Made by a program: the position numbers and the translations under genes. The notes under the pieces were generated by a model that saw only the letters and a list, made by a program, of their open reading frames with translations, searched no databases and was not told the DNA's origin. Below are positions 48,036 to 59,103 of a stretch of 64,000 nucleotides of DNA, in pieces; within the stretch, counting starts at the first letter, position 1; the number at the start of each line of letters is the position of its first letter. The DNA is taken from positions 24,252,086 through 24,316,085 of the forward strand of contig CM031864.1 of the NCBI GenBank assembly GCA_018697195.1. Direction: 5' to 3'. The DNA is from Certhia americana. Its lineage: Eukaryota > Chordata > Aves > Passeriformes > Certhiidae.

Positions 48036-50524
48036 TGGATGGTAGACAAAGCAAAGAGATGGAAAAGAACAGGAATCACATAAGTTTTATCAAAGATTGT
48101 TTTGTTTAGCTTCAATCTTTAAATCTGTGAGATATTTTCCTATCACTGACATTTGGTATCAATTGTGTATCCCAAAGGAAATTTGTCATGGGACCTCATT
48201 CAAACTGCTAAGGCTGAACTTGTTTCATTTTTATCTACTGAAAAAGTAAAACCAGAAAACTCAATGCACATTGTCAACACAGGATATGAAAATACCTTAG
48301 AAAGAGGCACCATTGCTTATGAAATCTGACACAAAACTTTGGTGCAGCAGATACCATAAGATCTGGAGAAGTTGATTCTACCTGTGTCTTTTGACTCCTT
48401 ATGTGACCTTGATGGGTCTCCTGGTCTTTGTAACTACTAAAACTTGAATGAGAAAGTCAAAGTGATACCTTGTGTCTTCTCTGTAAGATTTTGATGCTTC
48501 CATGTTTCCTCCTCATCTGTTGTCACAGGCAGGACAGCATCTGAGCCACTGCACTGGAGCATGTAGCAAACAGAAATCTTTTGTGCTTCCAAGGGAAAAC
48601 TGGTTTCAGGGGTACTTAATAACAATATTCTTCATTTCTTCAATTTTCTGCAGCCCTCCTTCTTCCTGAACCAAAGAAGAATTTGTTTCCTGTCTCTCTG
48701 CTCCACATTTAACCCAGTCACTGATGACACTCAAGGGGAGTATTTGCTCTTCCCAGAATTGTGCTGTTTGGGCAGAGATGACCAGTGTTGCCAAAGTTGT
48801 TGCAGAATGTGGTTGGAAAATTATCTGCTGGAGAGATTTTTATTGCAGTGCCTTTCAGCATAGTAACAGTTTGTTTGTCATATTCATGACTAACCAAAGA
48901 AACACTTCTGAAAGATGCTTCATTTTTACTTAATCATCCCATCTTTTATCTATTTAATAAATATACAATGTAACAAGCAGTTCCATGAGCATTAGAACAA
49001 ATGAAGAAAGATTTTTCAGAGCATAAGACTAACTATGATTCATAAGAAGACTAAGAAAAGCCTTGTGAAGATATCTCTCATTAACCAATATGGGATTCTA
49101 AAATGAGAAAGCATTAACAGATCTACTGGACGTTATGGGGAGTGGGGCTTAATATTGCAGAATCAATAGAGGGAATAAAATTTAAATTGAAAAATAACAA
49201 CTTAAATGAAGGTCTATCCAAGAGTTGGGCATTCCCCAATTTTTTTTAATGTGAATTCTGTGGTGCACAACATACAGTGAGTTTTAACATCATATGTTCC
49301 TTTTAAGAGATTGTTTGCCAGGATATTTCACAAAAATTATGGGAATTTATTATTACTAATCCATTGCAAAATATAGTTTAAATTTAATAATAAGTTCAAA
49401 ATTAGTTTACGGGATGATGATTAACATATTTCCTTAGGAATTCACACCAGATTCAGGTGAAACTATTAAAATCACCACAGAACAATCAGTACTTGCAGTA
49501 GTGTCACAACAGGAATAATGAGGGCCAAGTTAATTGTCTTTATTTTTTTTAAAAAATCCAATATTTATTTTTTAATTTGGTTTCAAATACATTTGGAACT
49601 TTAACTGCTATTTGTAATTTACCTTGGAATAAAAATTCAAAGTTTTGGCCAAGGAGACTAATCAGGTATTTTGGTATTATTTTTAAGGGATCTAGTTATT
49701 GAACTCCATCATGCTTTTTTGCTTATTCCATCATTTTGTGTCTCAATGCTGTTGAGAACGCAGCTCTTAAACAAAAATTTATATATATAAAAAAAGCACT
49801 CTTCTGCATCAGCAACACCCATTATTTACAGAATAACAAGAATGCATTCATTAAACAGTAAAATAAATAACAAAGATAAGCTTGCTTTTCTAAAGACCTC
49901 AGACTAAGTCACAGATAAATGTTCACGTGTCCAGAAACAGGAAGAAAGCAGAGGACAAGAGTATTATTTATCCACACTTTGGGCAACAAAGGACTACAGA
50001 ATTCAAATGTAGGTTTTGTAGTTCCTCACCTCTTGCTTTAGCTACTAGACTAGAGAATCATAGGGAAGAAGTCTAGAAGAAGTACATTTCCCTCACTGCC
50101 TTTGGAATCAACATCACACTTTAGGATCAGAGCATCCAGGTAAGCATTCACTGCATTGAAAATTAATGTTTTTCAGTAAAATTTTTAAAAACTCCACAGG
50201 AAAAGCAATCAGGAGCTAGTGTTTATTCCCATAAGGGAGCTGCCATTTTTATGCACAAAGGATGGTGCATGCCCTTGTTTGAGTGATGTTGCTATACAGT
50301 ATTATCTAACAATGCATGGATGTCAAGCCAATGCTCCTGAAAAACTACAGAGGACCCTGAGCAGGAAAGTTTCTTAGTGATAAAGTCACAGATAAAGTTC
50401 AATGCAAGTAAGTGAAGATGATGCAGCCAAGAGAAAAACAACCCCAACACTATTATGGAAATGTAGTCTTTCAACTGACAGTCACACAGGAATGAGATTT
50501 TCATATTACAACAAATATCTCTGG
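48036..50524. other. AT-rich unique DNA, no gene seen
   Basis: No exon or young repeat is recognised. Low-complexity A/T stretches lie near 49540-49570 and 49780-49796. Confidence 0.55.
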
Positions 50525-50960
50525 GAAAGCATTAGCTCAGCTCTCAGTAATGGTTAGAAAGCAAACTTAGAGTTAGAAATTATTGAGAAGTAATGAAGAC
50601 TAGAAGAGGCAAGGCTGTTATGCCAGTGCATAAATCAGAGCCTGCTTCCTCTCAAAAAGCACACTGTGGAGGTGGAAAAGACACAGGGAAAGGCCATAAG
50701 GGAAAGGTGCATGAATCAGATGCATGGGACTGCTTTTGTAAAAGGAGCAACTGAACAGATTAGTATTTCTCTGATGGAAAAAGAGACAACTGAAGGCTGA
50801 ATTGAGGGAGTCCTGTAATATAATGACTGGAAAGGAGACAGTGAATAGATATTAATTGTTCGCTGCTGCTTCCAGGACAAAGGGGGAAAGAAGAGAGAGG
50901 GGAAGAAATCAAATAAATTTGCAGAGCTGGGATCAGATCAAACATCTTTGCACAGAGTAG
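50525..50960 (+). mobile_element. Ancient L3/CR1-like LINE, ORF2 3' end
   Basis: The plus strand follows the C-terminal ORF2 text of old amniote CR1/L3 LINEs in order. It has 'gttagaaagcaaac..gttagaaattattgagaagtaatgaa' (the 'RILGIIRK' region) and later 'cagattagtatttctctgatggaaaaagagacaactgaaggctgaattgaggg' (the 'FSLEKRRLR' region). Next come 'agtgaatagatattaattgttcgctg' and 'aaatcaaataaatttgcagagctggg'. Divergence is far beyond that of the young CR1 copies and no frame survives. The boundaries are where similarity fades. Confidence 0.55.
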
Positions 50961-51589
50961 AATGGTGAGTTATTTCTTCATCTAATATATATTTAAGCCA
51001 TGTAGTAGTTAAGTTACAAATTTCTTTCCAAAGAAGTCATCAGAAGCTAAAAACTACATGGGTTGAAAAACAATGGACAAAATGACTGAATAAATTCCAC
51101 GAGTCCCACTAAAACCAAAGATCTCTGCTTCAGGACATATCTAACACATTTTTTTTTTCTTTTAGCTTTGAGAAATCACTCAAAAGTAGAAGAATATTCA
51201 GAAGACACACTGCTGTGTGCTTGGTCAGGCCTCTAGTCTACCCTGTGTTCCTGCAGAGGTTGGTCACCACCATCACAGGTGTTGGACCAGACTGACCTTG
51301 CTCTGACTCTATCCTTGTTCCTAGACAGAAACTCTCCCAAGAGCCAGAGATATTACTCAGCTAGGAGCTATCTAGTTCTGATTTTCTCACACCCCAGATT
51401 TCTGACAATTCTCTTAATCTTTTAGAGTACATTAGGTAAACAGAAAAAATTCAGTAGGACAACCTTTTTTATCATTGTTTGTGTATATGTAAGAAAGAGC
51501 AAAATGGAGAGAAAGAAAGACAGGGACACAAGCTGTGGACATTTTCAACAGAATAAAAGGGTCTGTGATCCCTTTACCAGGAACAACTG
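50961..51589. other. Unique DNA, no gene seen
   Basis: No convincing feature. The block at about 51210-51310 is GC-richer and contains 'gttggaccagactgacctt', which vaguely recalls the CR1 3' UTR but is too short to call. Confidence 0.45.
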
Positions 51590-51675
51590 CAAGTCAGATC
51601 ATCAGTGGGTAAAATGGAATAGTCCCATTGTAATCAATGGAACTGCACTGTTTAGCCTAGTAGAGGATTTAACTT
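51590..51675. mobile_element. Ancient palindromic (MITE-like) interspersed element
   Basis: The centre CCATTGTAATCAATGG (51625-51640) is a 6-bp stem around a short loop. The arms 'cagatcatcagtgggtaaaatggaatagt' and 'actgcactgtttagcctagtagaggattt' are diverged reverse complements. The whole fits a palindromic repeat that I recall as very common in turtles, crocodilians and, as old copies, birds. Its ends read AGATCCTCAGCTGGTGTAAAT and its centre TTGAAGTCAA. The element has no coding capacity. Confidence 0.6.
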
Positions 51676-52772
51676 TAGAAATGAATGGCTCTTAGATTTG
51701 CAAAAGGAGGTTGCTGACACACAGAGCACTGCAAATTTCTTCAATTTGTTCAGCTGGTCATACATTTCACTGTAAGTCAGAGCTCAGATCCACCTCCTCT
51801 CTCACCCGTTAATTCTGCTCTAAACCTGACCTTGTTTGTTCTTTGACCCTGTTTTACCACAGTTCATAGTAATCCTTTTATTTCTGCAGCTCCATCTATC
51901 TTACAATCTCTGCTTCCTTTCTTACTTGGGTTCTGTGTGCTATAAAATATCCACTGAATTTTCATGTGCTGCACAGTGTGCCAAATTGTGTCATGAAGGA
52001 CACTCCATAAAATGCTGTTCTGAAAACACTATCAAATATACTACACAGTTTCTATAAATCTAATTTTGTGCTTCAACATGTGAGCATCAATTCTTAAAAA
52101 CATGATTATTCTAATTAAAATTCCAGCTCAAGTAGGAAAAAAAGAAAAAAAAAAACACCAAAACCACCAACAACAAAAAAAAGGGATGTTGCAGTACAGC
52201 TGGGAATAATCAAGTGAACGTTGCATTAATGGCTTTGCAAACAAGTAGTTCACAGCACTGAAGCAGTTTTCAGACACTGTATCATTTTACAGCTTAAGCA
52301 CTCCTGTATTTCCAATTTTCTTTATGTGTCAGCATGTTTTCTACCTCTATCACGTTTTGTTTTGAGGGAATGTTGCAGTTGGAAAGTTTTCTTGATTTGA
52401 AATATTTGCTATGCACCTTTCCTAATGCAGAAAATACCACTACAGACAAACAGACTAAGATTTTCCACCTGCTACATGAAGTTCTATAAAGTGAGTAAAG
52501 CAAACCAAATTGCTGTCAACTTCACCTTAATGATCCTTGTTCTAATTACACCTTTTATAAGGTACTTTAACTTAAAAAGTTAATTTATACTTGGTATGTA
52601 GGTATGTAAAAAAAATTTGAGTAGAGGTCTTAAAGGGATTAACAAATTTGGGTTTAGGTTCATTGATGTTTCCAACCATTAGGTTTGGTGGTTCAGAAGT
52701 TTTTGATAAGACATAGGATTTGCTGTTCTAGTAGGCAATGAGAGTGCCACATGGCCAGTGCAGGAGTGAGGG
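51676..52772. other. Unique DNA up to an assembly gap
   Basis: No gene is recognised. An A-rich low-complexity patch lies at 52136-52184. Two short ORFs (51836-52057, 52294-52503) have no domain. Confidence 0.5.
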
Positions 52773-52909
52773 NNNNNNNNNNNNNNNNNNNNNNNNNNNN
52801 NNNNNNNNNNNNNNNNNNNNNNNNNNNNNNNNNNNNNNNNNNNNNNNNNNNNNNNNNNNNNNNNNNNNNNNNNNNNNNNNNNNNNNNNNNNNNNNNNNNN
52901 NNNNNNNNN
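52773..52909. other. Assembly gap (137 N)
   Basis: An unbroken run of N lies directly against a polypurine tract on its right. The true length and sequence are unknown; purine repeats like this commonly defeat sequencing and assembly. ORFs that span the gap are meaningless. Confidence 0.99.
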
Positions 52910-52910
52910 C

Positions 52911-53111
52911 GTGGGGGTGAGGGGAGAGGGAGAGGGAGAGGGCGAGGGAGAGGGAGAGGGAGAGGGAGAGGAGAGGAGAGGAGAGGGGAGAGGAGAGGGA
53001 GAGGGAGAGGGAGAGGGGACCAGGGAGAGGGAGAGGGAAGAGGGAGACGCGCGCACGAGGGCGAGGAGAGGGAGGGAGGGAGAGGAGGAGGGAGAGGGAA
53101 GAGGGAGAGAG
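52911..53111 (+). repeat. Polypurine GAGGGA-type simple repeat
   Basis: About 200 bp of (GAGGGA)n/(GGAGA)n lie on the plus strand, broken by a CG-rich patch (CGCGCGCACGAGGGCG) at 53047-53062. Runs of GGG at short spacing allow G-quadruplex formation, and the purine strand bias allows triplex DNA. The overlapping ORFs (up to 194 codons) are Gly/Arg/Glu or Ser/Pro/Leu repeats produced by the tract. Confidence 0.97.
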
Positions 53112-53410
53112 CAAACTGCATATGTGCACGTCCAGAAATGCAATCCCTGGGTAGGAAAACCCCCCCACGTCCAGGAGCTGTCAGACAATGTTCCAGGGGC
53201 TTTTACCAGGACCAATGGCATCGCTGTTCTTTCCCAAGCCCTGCAGTGCACCCCACATCAGGTGTCAAAGCCCCCCCTCCCATTCGTCTGCCCTCCTTCT
53301 TCTGCTGTGGAAATTCAGTTATGCCTCTCTTGTGAATTCATTTTCCACAAAGTGCAACCCTGCCAACAAGCACAGCTGTGTCCTACCGGGAAGCACCAGA
53401 AGTAGTTCAT
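53112..53410. other. Moderately GC-rich sequence right of the purine tract, unassigned
   Basis: This 300-bp block is richer in G+C than its surroundings and contains C-runs (53160-53166, 53270-53276). The sharp composition change from 53411 onward suggests that the gap, purine tract and this block may be one inserted element. I could not recognise LTR ends or a poly(A) signal. Confidence 0.3.
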
Positions 53411-55787
53411 GATAACAGAAAGTGTCCTTGCTTCAGCAGCAAGAAATGCCTGAGCTAATTAACCCTGTTGCTTCTCAGTAGGATAAATGAGCCTTTGCAG
53501 AGCTCTGGCAGCTTTCCTGCCTCTGATTCCAGGATAGCTGGGGCATGTAAAGCCTGATCAGGTCCTACAGAGGCTCGGCCCTGGAACAGATTCATTGTGA
53601 TTTCAAGTGATATGGGCCAGCTTTTCTGAAAACAAAGATTCATTCCTTTAAAATGCAAAACCTGGTATAAAATCACTGGAACAGTCATAGCTTACTATTC
53701 TTCTATGGGCTCACCAGCCCATCTAAACACAGTGCTAAAGCATCCCATGCTGACTGTAGTCATTGTCAGTTCTGGGGGCTAGGTGAACCATCCTACCTAA
53801 TCCTTGTTATCTTAGAGGGTCAGGATTTGCTTTGATTTGCTTTCCCCTCTATGATGCTGTTTTCCCCTTTTCTTTTATATTATGTGACTATGTTTTTGTA
53901 GCTCCTTTTCATTTAAATGCACCCAACAGCACACTGGTTGTGTTTCACCTCAGCTGACAGTTTGTTACATTTCCAGAAACCATCCAGTCACTCAATATCC
54001 TGGACAAACTGGCAGTTGTCACTTCTTCCAAGATCCGGTTGGAAAGGGCACTCGTGTTCACAGAAATCCAATCATATGGTAGCCATCTGGCACTATTGCC
54101 CTTTTTGTACTTACTGGAAACACTTCCATTAGCAAAAAGCCTCCAAACACTGGTCTCTCAGAGGCAGGTTGTTACTAGCTGGGGAGGAAGAGCAGCAAAC
54201 CAGTGAAGAAAATCAAGCAGTTCTCACTCAGTAGCTTGTATTTCCGCAGCCCTTACATTTCAGAATCATGCTAAAGAATAGCAAAGGTGCAAATGGAAGC
54301 TTAGACTTTCTGTGGCTGCCTGCCCTTGTGAGTCTTGAGAAGATCACAGCAGTGAACCTTTTGTGTGGTTTAAGCACATTGCAAAACAACTTCTGCAAAT
54401 AGCAGCAATGTGGCATCTGCCTACCCCCAGGTAGCTGAGCTAATGACCCCTGGGGTGTTTACCGTATGTTATCATTCCCCCTGAAATTAAATTACAGTTT
54501 TGCAAGAGTTTCTGCAGATTGACAGCCTTTAGCAATTGCTAAATGCAGTGGATGCTTGCAACAAGGAATCATGGAATTAAATTTACATCTCAGAAAGAGC
54601 TGTATTTCATAGACCCTTGATGCTTATAACTGAACAAAGTTTAACTGTGACCAATAGCAGATTTCAGTTAATTGTAAACACAACTGTGTTGTTTCTACAG
54701 GATTTTGTTTACCTTTCACTATGTTATCCTGGGTTCACAGAGAGGAAAAAAATTATACACTAGTGTAGGGATTTTAGTTAGATTTTCCAGTGCTAACCTG
54801 GCAGAGATTTGTTTCTGCACCAGGCCTCCTTGACAGAGGAGGGGCTGGAAGGGCAGGAAATCCTCCCAAAATCTATCCCACTTGGGCTGGATTGTGAATT
54901 CAGCTTAAGATGTGTTGTGATTTTAGAAAATCCTGTGTGAAGCATCAATTTATTACAGAATTGAGTCATGAGATAAAATGGGATTCAGCTTTGTTTTTTT
55001 TTAATCAACTGATGAAAATACCTGGAGCCAGGTAAATTTTAAAGCCGTTTCTGTCAGCAGTAAGAAGCTTCATACTCATTCAGACAGTGCCCCAGAGATT
55101 TGACTCACAGCTGTATTGTTTCATGTAAGTTGTCAAGAAGAAAAAAGAAAAAAAATATTATACTTGAGAGTTTAACCCCTGGGTCAGATTATAGGAGAGA
55201 AAGAGAAAAAAATCTACTTCAACAGGTTTAAGCAGTACAATAAATCTGTTCTGACAGATATTTGACAGCCATGTTTTTACTGCCCTCTTTCTGTTTGAGT
55301 AGATGGATAGGAAAGCAATGCTTATTGAAGGTCATTTTGGAGCAAATAAGCAATCAAAACAATCAGAAAATTCATATGACTTTGTTGGAGCAGCTTAGGG
55401 CCTGTCTGTGTGAGTTTTATGGAATAGGAATGTAGATCAGTGCCTTTAAAAACTGGCAGATTATTTACCTACATTTATTGCAAATCAAGACACAAAAATA
55501 TATATTCTCAAGAAATTCTTTCTCTACTAATTAATATGAATATTAATATGCTCCTGGAAATACACTGCCTGGAAGCAATTCTAGGATGCCTTTTCTATGT
55601 CAGGCAATTACCAACAGAAGCACATTTTAAGACAAAGTAATTCTCCTTGAGTATCACTCATGAACATTTCAACAGGATGGAAACAACCATGGCATTCAGA
55701 GCAGAGGAGACTCTCCTCCTGGAGGTTGTACACCCCATTAAGCAAACACGAACAGGATGTCCCTGTCTTTTGGTCCACATTTGCTGA
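53411..55787. other. Unique DNA without a gene; one candidate noncoding element
   Basis: No exon or repeat family is recognised. A repeat-free block at 54410-54720 is listed separately. ORFs at 53455-54416 lack domains. Confidence 0.5.
54410..54720. other. Candidate conserved noncoding element (composition only)
   Basis: Well-mixed, repeat-free sequence with possible factor sites: TAGCTGAGCTAATGACC, TTTAGCAATTGCTAAA (a palindromic core around 54531-54543) and GTTAATTGTAAAC near 54668 (a half HNF1/forkhead-like site). There is no evidence beyond texture. Confidence 0.22.
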
Positions 55788-55850
55788 AAATGATGGAGCT
55801 GTAAAGATTTACATCAGCTGATGTGAATCCAGATCCTGATCCAGATTCCC
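55788..55850. mobile_element. Half-copy of an ancient palindromic element
   Basis: 'atggagctgtaaagatttacatcagctgatgtgaatccagatcctg' resembles one arm of the same palindromic repeat seen at 51590-51675 (ancestral arm approximately ATGGAGCT..GATTTACACCAGCTGAGGATCTGG). The other arm is not visible. It is short and diverged, so the call rests on the order of the GATTTACA, CAGCTGA and AGATCCTG blocks. Confidence 0.45.
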
Positions 55851-56792
55851 TAACAGTTTATTGTTATTTTAGGTTTTGCTAGCTTCATAACTTTAGGTGA
55901 GGGAAAACCAAAACATTGCCCAAGAAAAAGAAATATTAAATCATTACAGGAGAGAGCAAATTTGAAAGTCATGGTGAATTCCTACTTTTAGTACTTCAGG
56001 TAACACTCTGGTCCCACAGTGTCTGTTACAAGGATGGTCAATCAAACAGCCAGGAAGAAATGTTCTTTTTAAAAATTGCTTGTATTAGACGTTTCAAGAA
56101 AAACAAAAAGGTGGAAGACAATAATAATCCTGCTGGGCTAAAACAAAGGTTCAAGTAATATCAAAAACCATCTCTTTACAGTTACAAGAAAAATGCCCAG
56201 AAGATAAAACAATAAAAATTATGTTTGATACATAGGTACTCTCCAACTTCCAACAATTTTCATCTCAAGGGTTTCCTGATTTGAATATTTTAGAAGAGCT
56301 GTGTTGTCCAGCTCCTCTACAAACTTTACCAGTTTCCCAATGTATCCATAGAAAGAAGAAAAGATGGTGTATGTTCTAGGACTTCATAGCTAGCCAGCCT
56401 TAAAGAATGGTACAGATTTTTTTTAAAAAGGCAAACCTAAGAGTGCTGCAACACTGACTTTTCTTTGCAGCAGCAGGAAATAAGAAGATGCTGTACATAA
56501 AGTGATTTAAAAGTTTTACAAGAGACCAGGAAAATTAGATGTCCAGATAACTCTGTATTTCAGAGAGATTTAGGACACTGACCTGTTTTGAATATTTTAA
56601 TGGTATTTCTGACACTTGTGACATTTCTTCAGGACAAGAATATGCACACCAGACTCTGATGATGATTTCCTAATCATTTTGCTCGTGTAATGGAAGTTTC
56701 TCCAGAAATTGTTGGAGTCTGGAATTATGAGAAATATTTCTTTGCATGTTTAAGAGATCTTAAGATCTCTGACAAACAGTGGTTTTAACCTT
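55851..56792. other. Unique DNA leading to a solo LTR
   Basis: No gene is recognised. It ends with an 18-bp perfect palindrome (listed separately) 22 bp before the LTR. Confidence 0.5.
56753..56770. repeat. Perfect 18-bp palindrome
   Basis: AGAGATCTTAAGATCTCT is its own reverse complement. It lies just outside the LTR that starts at 56793. Whether it belongs to the target site or is incidental is unknown. Confidence 0.9.
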
Positions 56793-57102
56793 TGTTCATG
56801 GAAAAAGGGCTTTTAGGCTCTGGAATGAAGCAGAGTTTTCGAGAGTATGTATTAGATAGTAGAATAGTGTGTAGTTTTATCACTGGGTGAGAATTTTAGA
56901 TATATGGGTTTTTAGGATTGCAGACAGGTGAAAGCAAGTTGGAGAAGACCTCGTGGTTTCTGGGCTTCCTCCTTCTTTCTCACCTACTCCATGTTCTGCA
57001 GTGAGGTGGCACATTATGGCTGGTTTAGAGTAGAGTCAAACTTTCTAACATGGCTAATAGTTATTGGAGAAGTATTATGAACACTGATCACGTGGATTGC
57101 AG

Positions 57103-57108
57103 TATAAA
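57103..57108 (+). promoter_or_regulatory. TATA box of the 56793-57330 LTR
   Basis: TATAAA lies about 110 bp upstream of AATAAA, with a start expected near 57135. It is intact. Confidence 0.7.
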
Positions 57109-57212
57109 TGTACACACCACTCTGTGTGGGTGGGGTTTGTGGGTTTTGCGCCTTGGACTCACCTGCAATGAAGAGCTCTGATGGTCAGGAACAGAATGTA
57201 TTGATAACAAAG

Positions 57213-57218
57213 AATAAA
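57213..57218 (+). promoter_or_regulatory. Poly(A) signal of the 56793-57330 LTR
   Basis: AATAAA in AAGAATAAACAATG. An upstream CAATGAAGAGC at about 57164 may be a mutated second signal. Confidence 0.6.
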
Positions 57219-57330
57219 CAATGAATGGGAACATCAGAAGAGACGACTCACGGCCTTTCCTTCAATCTCGGGGCTGGGGAAAAAAGACTCTGTTTGCATT
57301 CTTGGGTCACAGAAAACAGCCAGCAGAGAA

Positions 57331-57686
57331 AAACACACAGAATTATTTTTTATTAACCCAAGAAAGTTTTTATAAACCCAAGAAGTCAAAAGCTAAGTGG
57401 ATGTGGGGAAGGGGACAATCTGTTTTTCTTAGTAGTGGTCCTTCCTGCTTCAGTTTGGAGCTCATCAGTGGGATAGTGTAGCCAAGTTTCCACTACAGTG
57501 ACTATTTGATATTTTTTAAGTAAAAACGCAGTTTCTGATGTTACCAAGCTATCACTTATACACAGAAACCAACATTTAGGTTCCCAGGAGACCACAGAAT
57601 CTACAGAACACCACTCAGAGCAATACAGTCAGAAGTATTCTCTAAGGTGAGATTCTGTTGTCAGTATTGTTCCTAAACTCTGAACA
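57331..57686. other. Unique DNA between LTR and CR1 scrap
   Basis: Nothing is recognised apart from short A/T runs. Confidence 0.5.
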
Positions 57687-57766
57687 CAGAATCATTTAGG
57701 TTGGAAAAATAGAGTTCCAAGGTCATCGAGTCCAGCCCTGCCACATCCTCCACTAAACCATGATTA
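57687..57766 (-). mobile_element. CR1 LINE 3' scrap
   Basis: 'CAGAATCATTTAGGTTGGAA' (plus strand) followed by 'aaggtcatcgagtccagccctgcca' and 'cctccactaaaccatg' is the reverse complement of a CR1 3' UTR, about 80 bp long. It is strongly 5'-truncated and has no coding content. Confidence 0.9.
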
Positions 57767-58789
57767 TTTGTCTGCATAATAAGAGCTGGTTTTGTCTCCT
57801 AATTAAATATGAACTAATATTACCATTTCTTTTCATCTCAACACTGCTTCTTTAATATGTATATCTGAAATTCCTCTACAGCCTATCACTTTTGAATCAG
57901 AAAAACTGGAAGAAAGAATTAAGAATAGCAAATTATGTTGTAATTTGTATTGCTTGTTTGAAGGAGCAAAAAGAATTAGTTTATATACAGCTAGAAAATT
58001 GGTATCTAAAACTTATTCACCAGACTTGGATAAAAAGACATTAATTCACATTTGAAAAATACTGTATTTTGAATTGTTTTGTCAGTACCACAATGACGTG
58101 TAGGACACAAATCAGTCATTTAAAAACAGAAATAATTCTTGATTTTTTCAAAATTATGTTTTCAAACTCACTACATATGTTTCCTCAAAGACTCATTAGG
58201 GGATTTGTGATGGATACAATTTCATTTTGCTGTACTCCAAAGGCTGAAAATTTGATACAAATGTTCCTTATGCCATATTTCAAAAAAAGATGGAACACCT
58301 CAGGGGGCTATTCTGGATCAGACTGCAGTTTACTATATAACTATAGCTTGTCAACTTTTTGTCATCATGTCCAGTACTTAATTTTAAATTTGCACATTTC
58401 CTTATGAAGAACTTCCTATCCCTACTGTAATCTTGATAATTCTACTCACTTTCTGTTGACGGCTCTTGAGCAGCTTACAGCATAACTAAATTCAGAGTGA
58501 ATGATTAATGTTTTATAAAGGTATCTATTGTCACCTATTTAACATTCATAATGTTCTCTGAATGCATCGCAAAATGCGTATTAGCATTTTACGGATGTTG
58601 TGCTACTTGTTACATATATTTATATACATTTTTAATCCTTCTTAAGTCATAGAGCCTTGTACCAGTACTACAAAAACAAAGGCAGAAAGTTGGTGCATGT
58701 TTAAGAGATCACATCACAAAGCCATTTGTCATTTGAACCTCCCATGCATGTCACATTTTGGATGATAAGTCACAGCATAAGGGAGTGGT

Positions 58790-58960
58790 AAACTTACACA
58801 ATGAGACTGACTGGAAGGTCTCATTCTGTTTTATAATATCCTGGCTAATGGATTCCATGGAGCTCTGTCAGGCTGTGAAACTGCAGTAAGCCTGTGAAAA
58901 ACAAGACCTAAATCAAATGATCAGCCGTGGATGGTTTTCATTGTTCTTTTTCTCCCATTA
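58790..58960. other. Candidate conserved noncoding element (composition only)
   Basis: A repeat-free block with balanced composition around 'ctggctaatggattccatggagctctgtcaggctgtg' and 'aaatcaaatgatcagccgtgg'. It resembles the texture of deeply conserved noncoding DNA. No alignment is available. Confidence 0.22.
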
Positions 58961-59079
58961 AAGAAACTTCTTGTAAGGATTGATTTAGATCCAAAATCAA
59001 AACTTAAAACTTTGTTTTAAGTCAACCATACAGTTAAAGAAATGTCCATAATGGCATAACTGGGGAAAAAAGGCCAATT

Positions 59080-59103
59080 ATTATTTAATTGGTATTAAAT
59101 AAT
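59080..59103. repeat. 10-bp perfect inverted repeat
   Basis: ATTATTTAAT and ATTAAATAAT flank a TGGT loop. It is AT-only, so it may be a product of base composition. Confidence 0.8.

Larger units (their letters stand above)
56793..57330 (+). mobile_element. Solo LTR of an endogenous retrovirus with intact promoter signals
   Basis: The start is taken at TGTTCATGG. The sequence matches a U3-R-U5 unit I recognise from passerines. A TATAAA box is at 57103-57108 in GCAGTATAAATGTACAC, with 'gtgtgggtggggtttgtgggttttg' downstream. R includes 'CTTGGACTCACCTGCAATGAAGAGC', which probably held the original poly(A) signal, now AATGAA. An intact AATAAA is at 57213-57218, and U5 runs through 'cgactcacggcctttccttcaatctcgg'. 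The 3' edge is unclear (57290-57330). No primer-binding site or internal genes follow. ORF 57221-57481 crosses the 3' edge and shows no domain. Confidence 0.82.

Noticed and set aside
51210..51310. CR1 3' UTR fragment
   Set aside because: Only about 15 bases resemble CR1 ('ttggaccaga..gacctt') and the diagnostic terminal motif is missing.
52679..53405. ORFs of 142-194 codons spanning the gap
   Set aside because: They translate N as X and read the purine repeat as Gly/Arg/Glu or Ser/Pro/Leu tandem residues, with no independent coding evidence.
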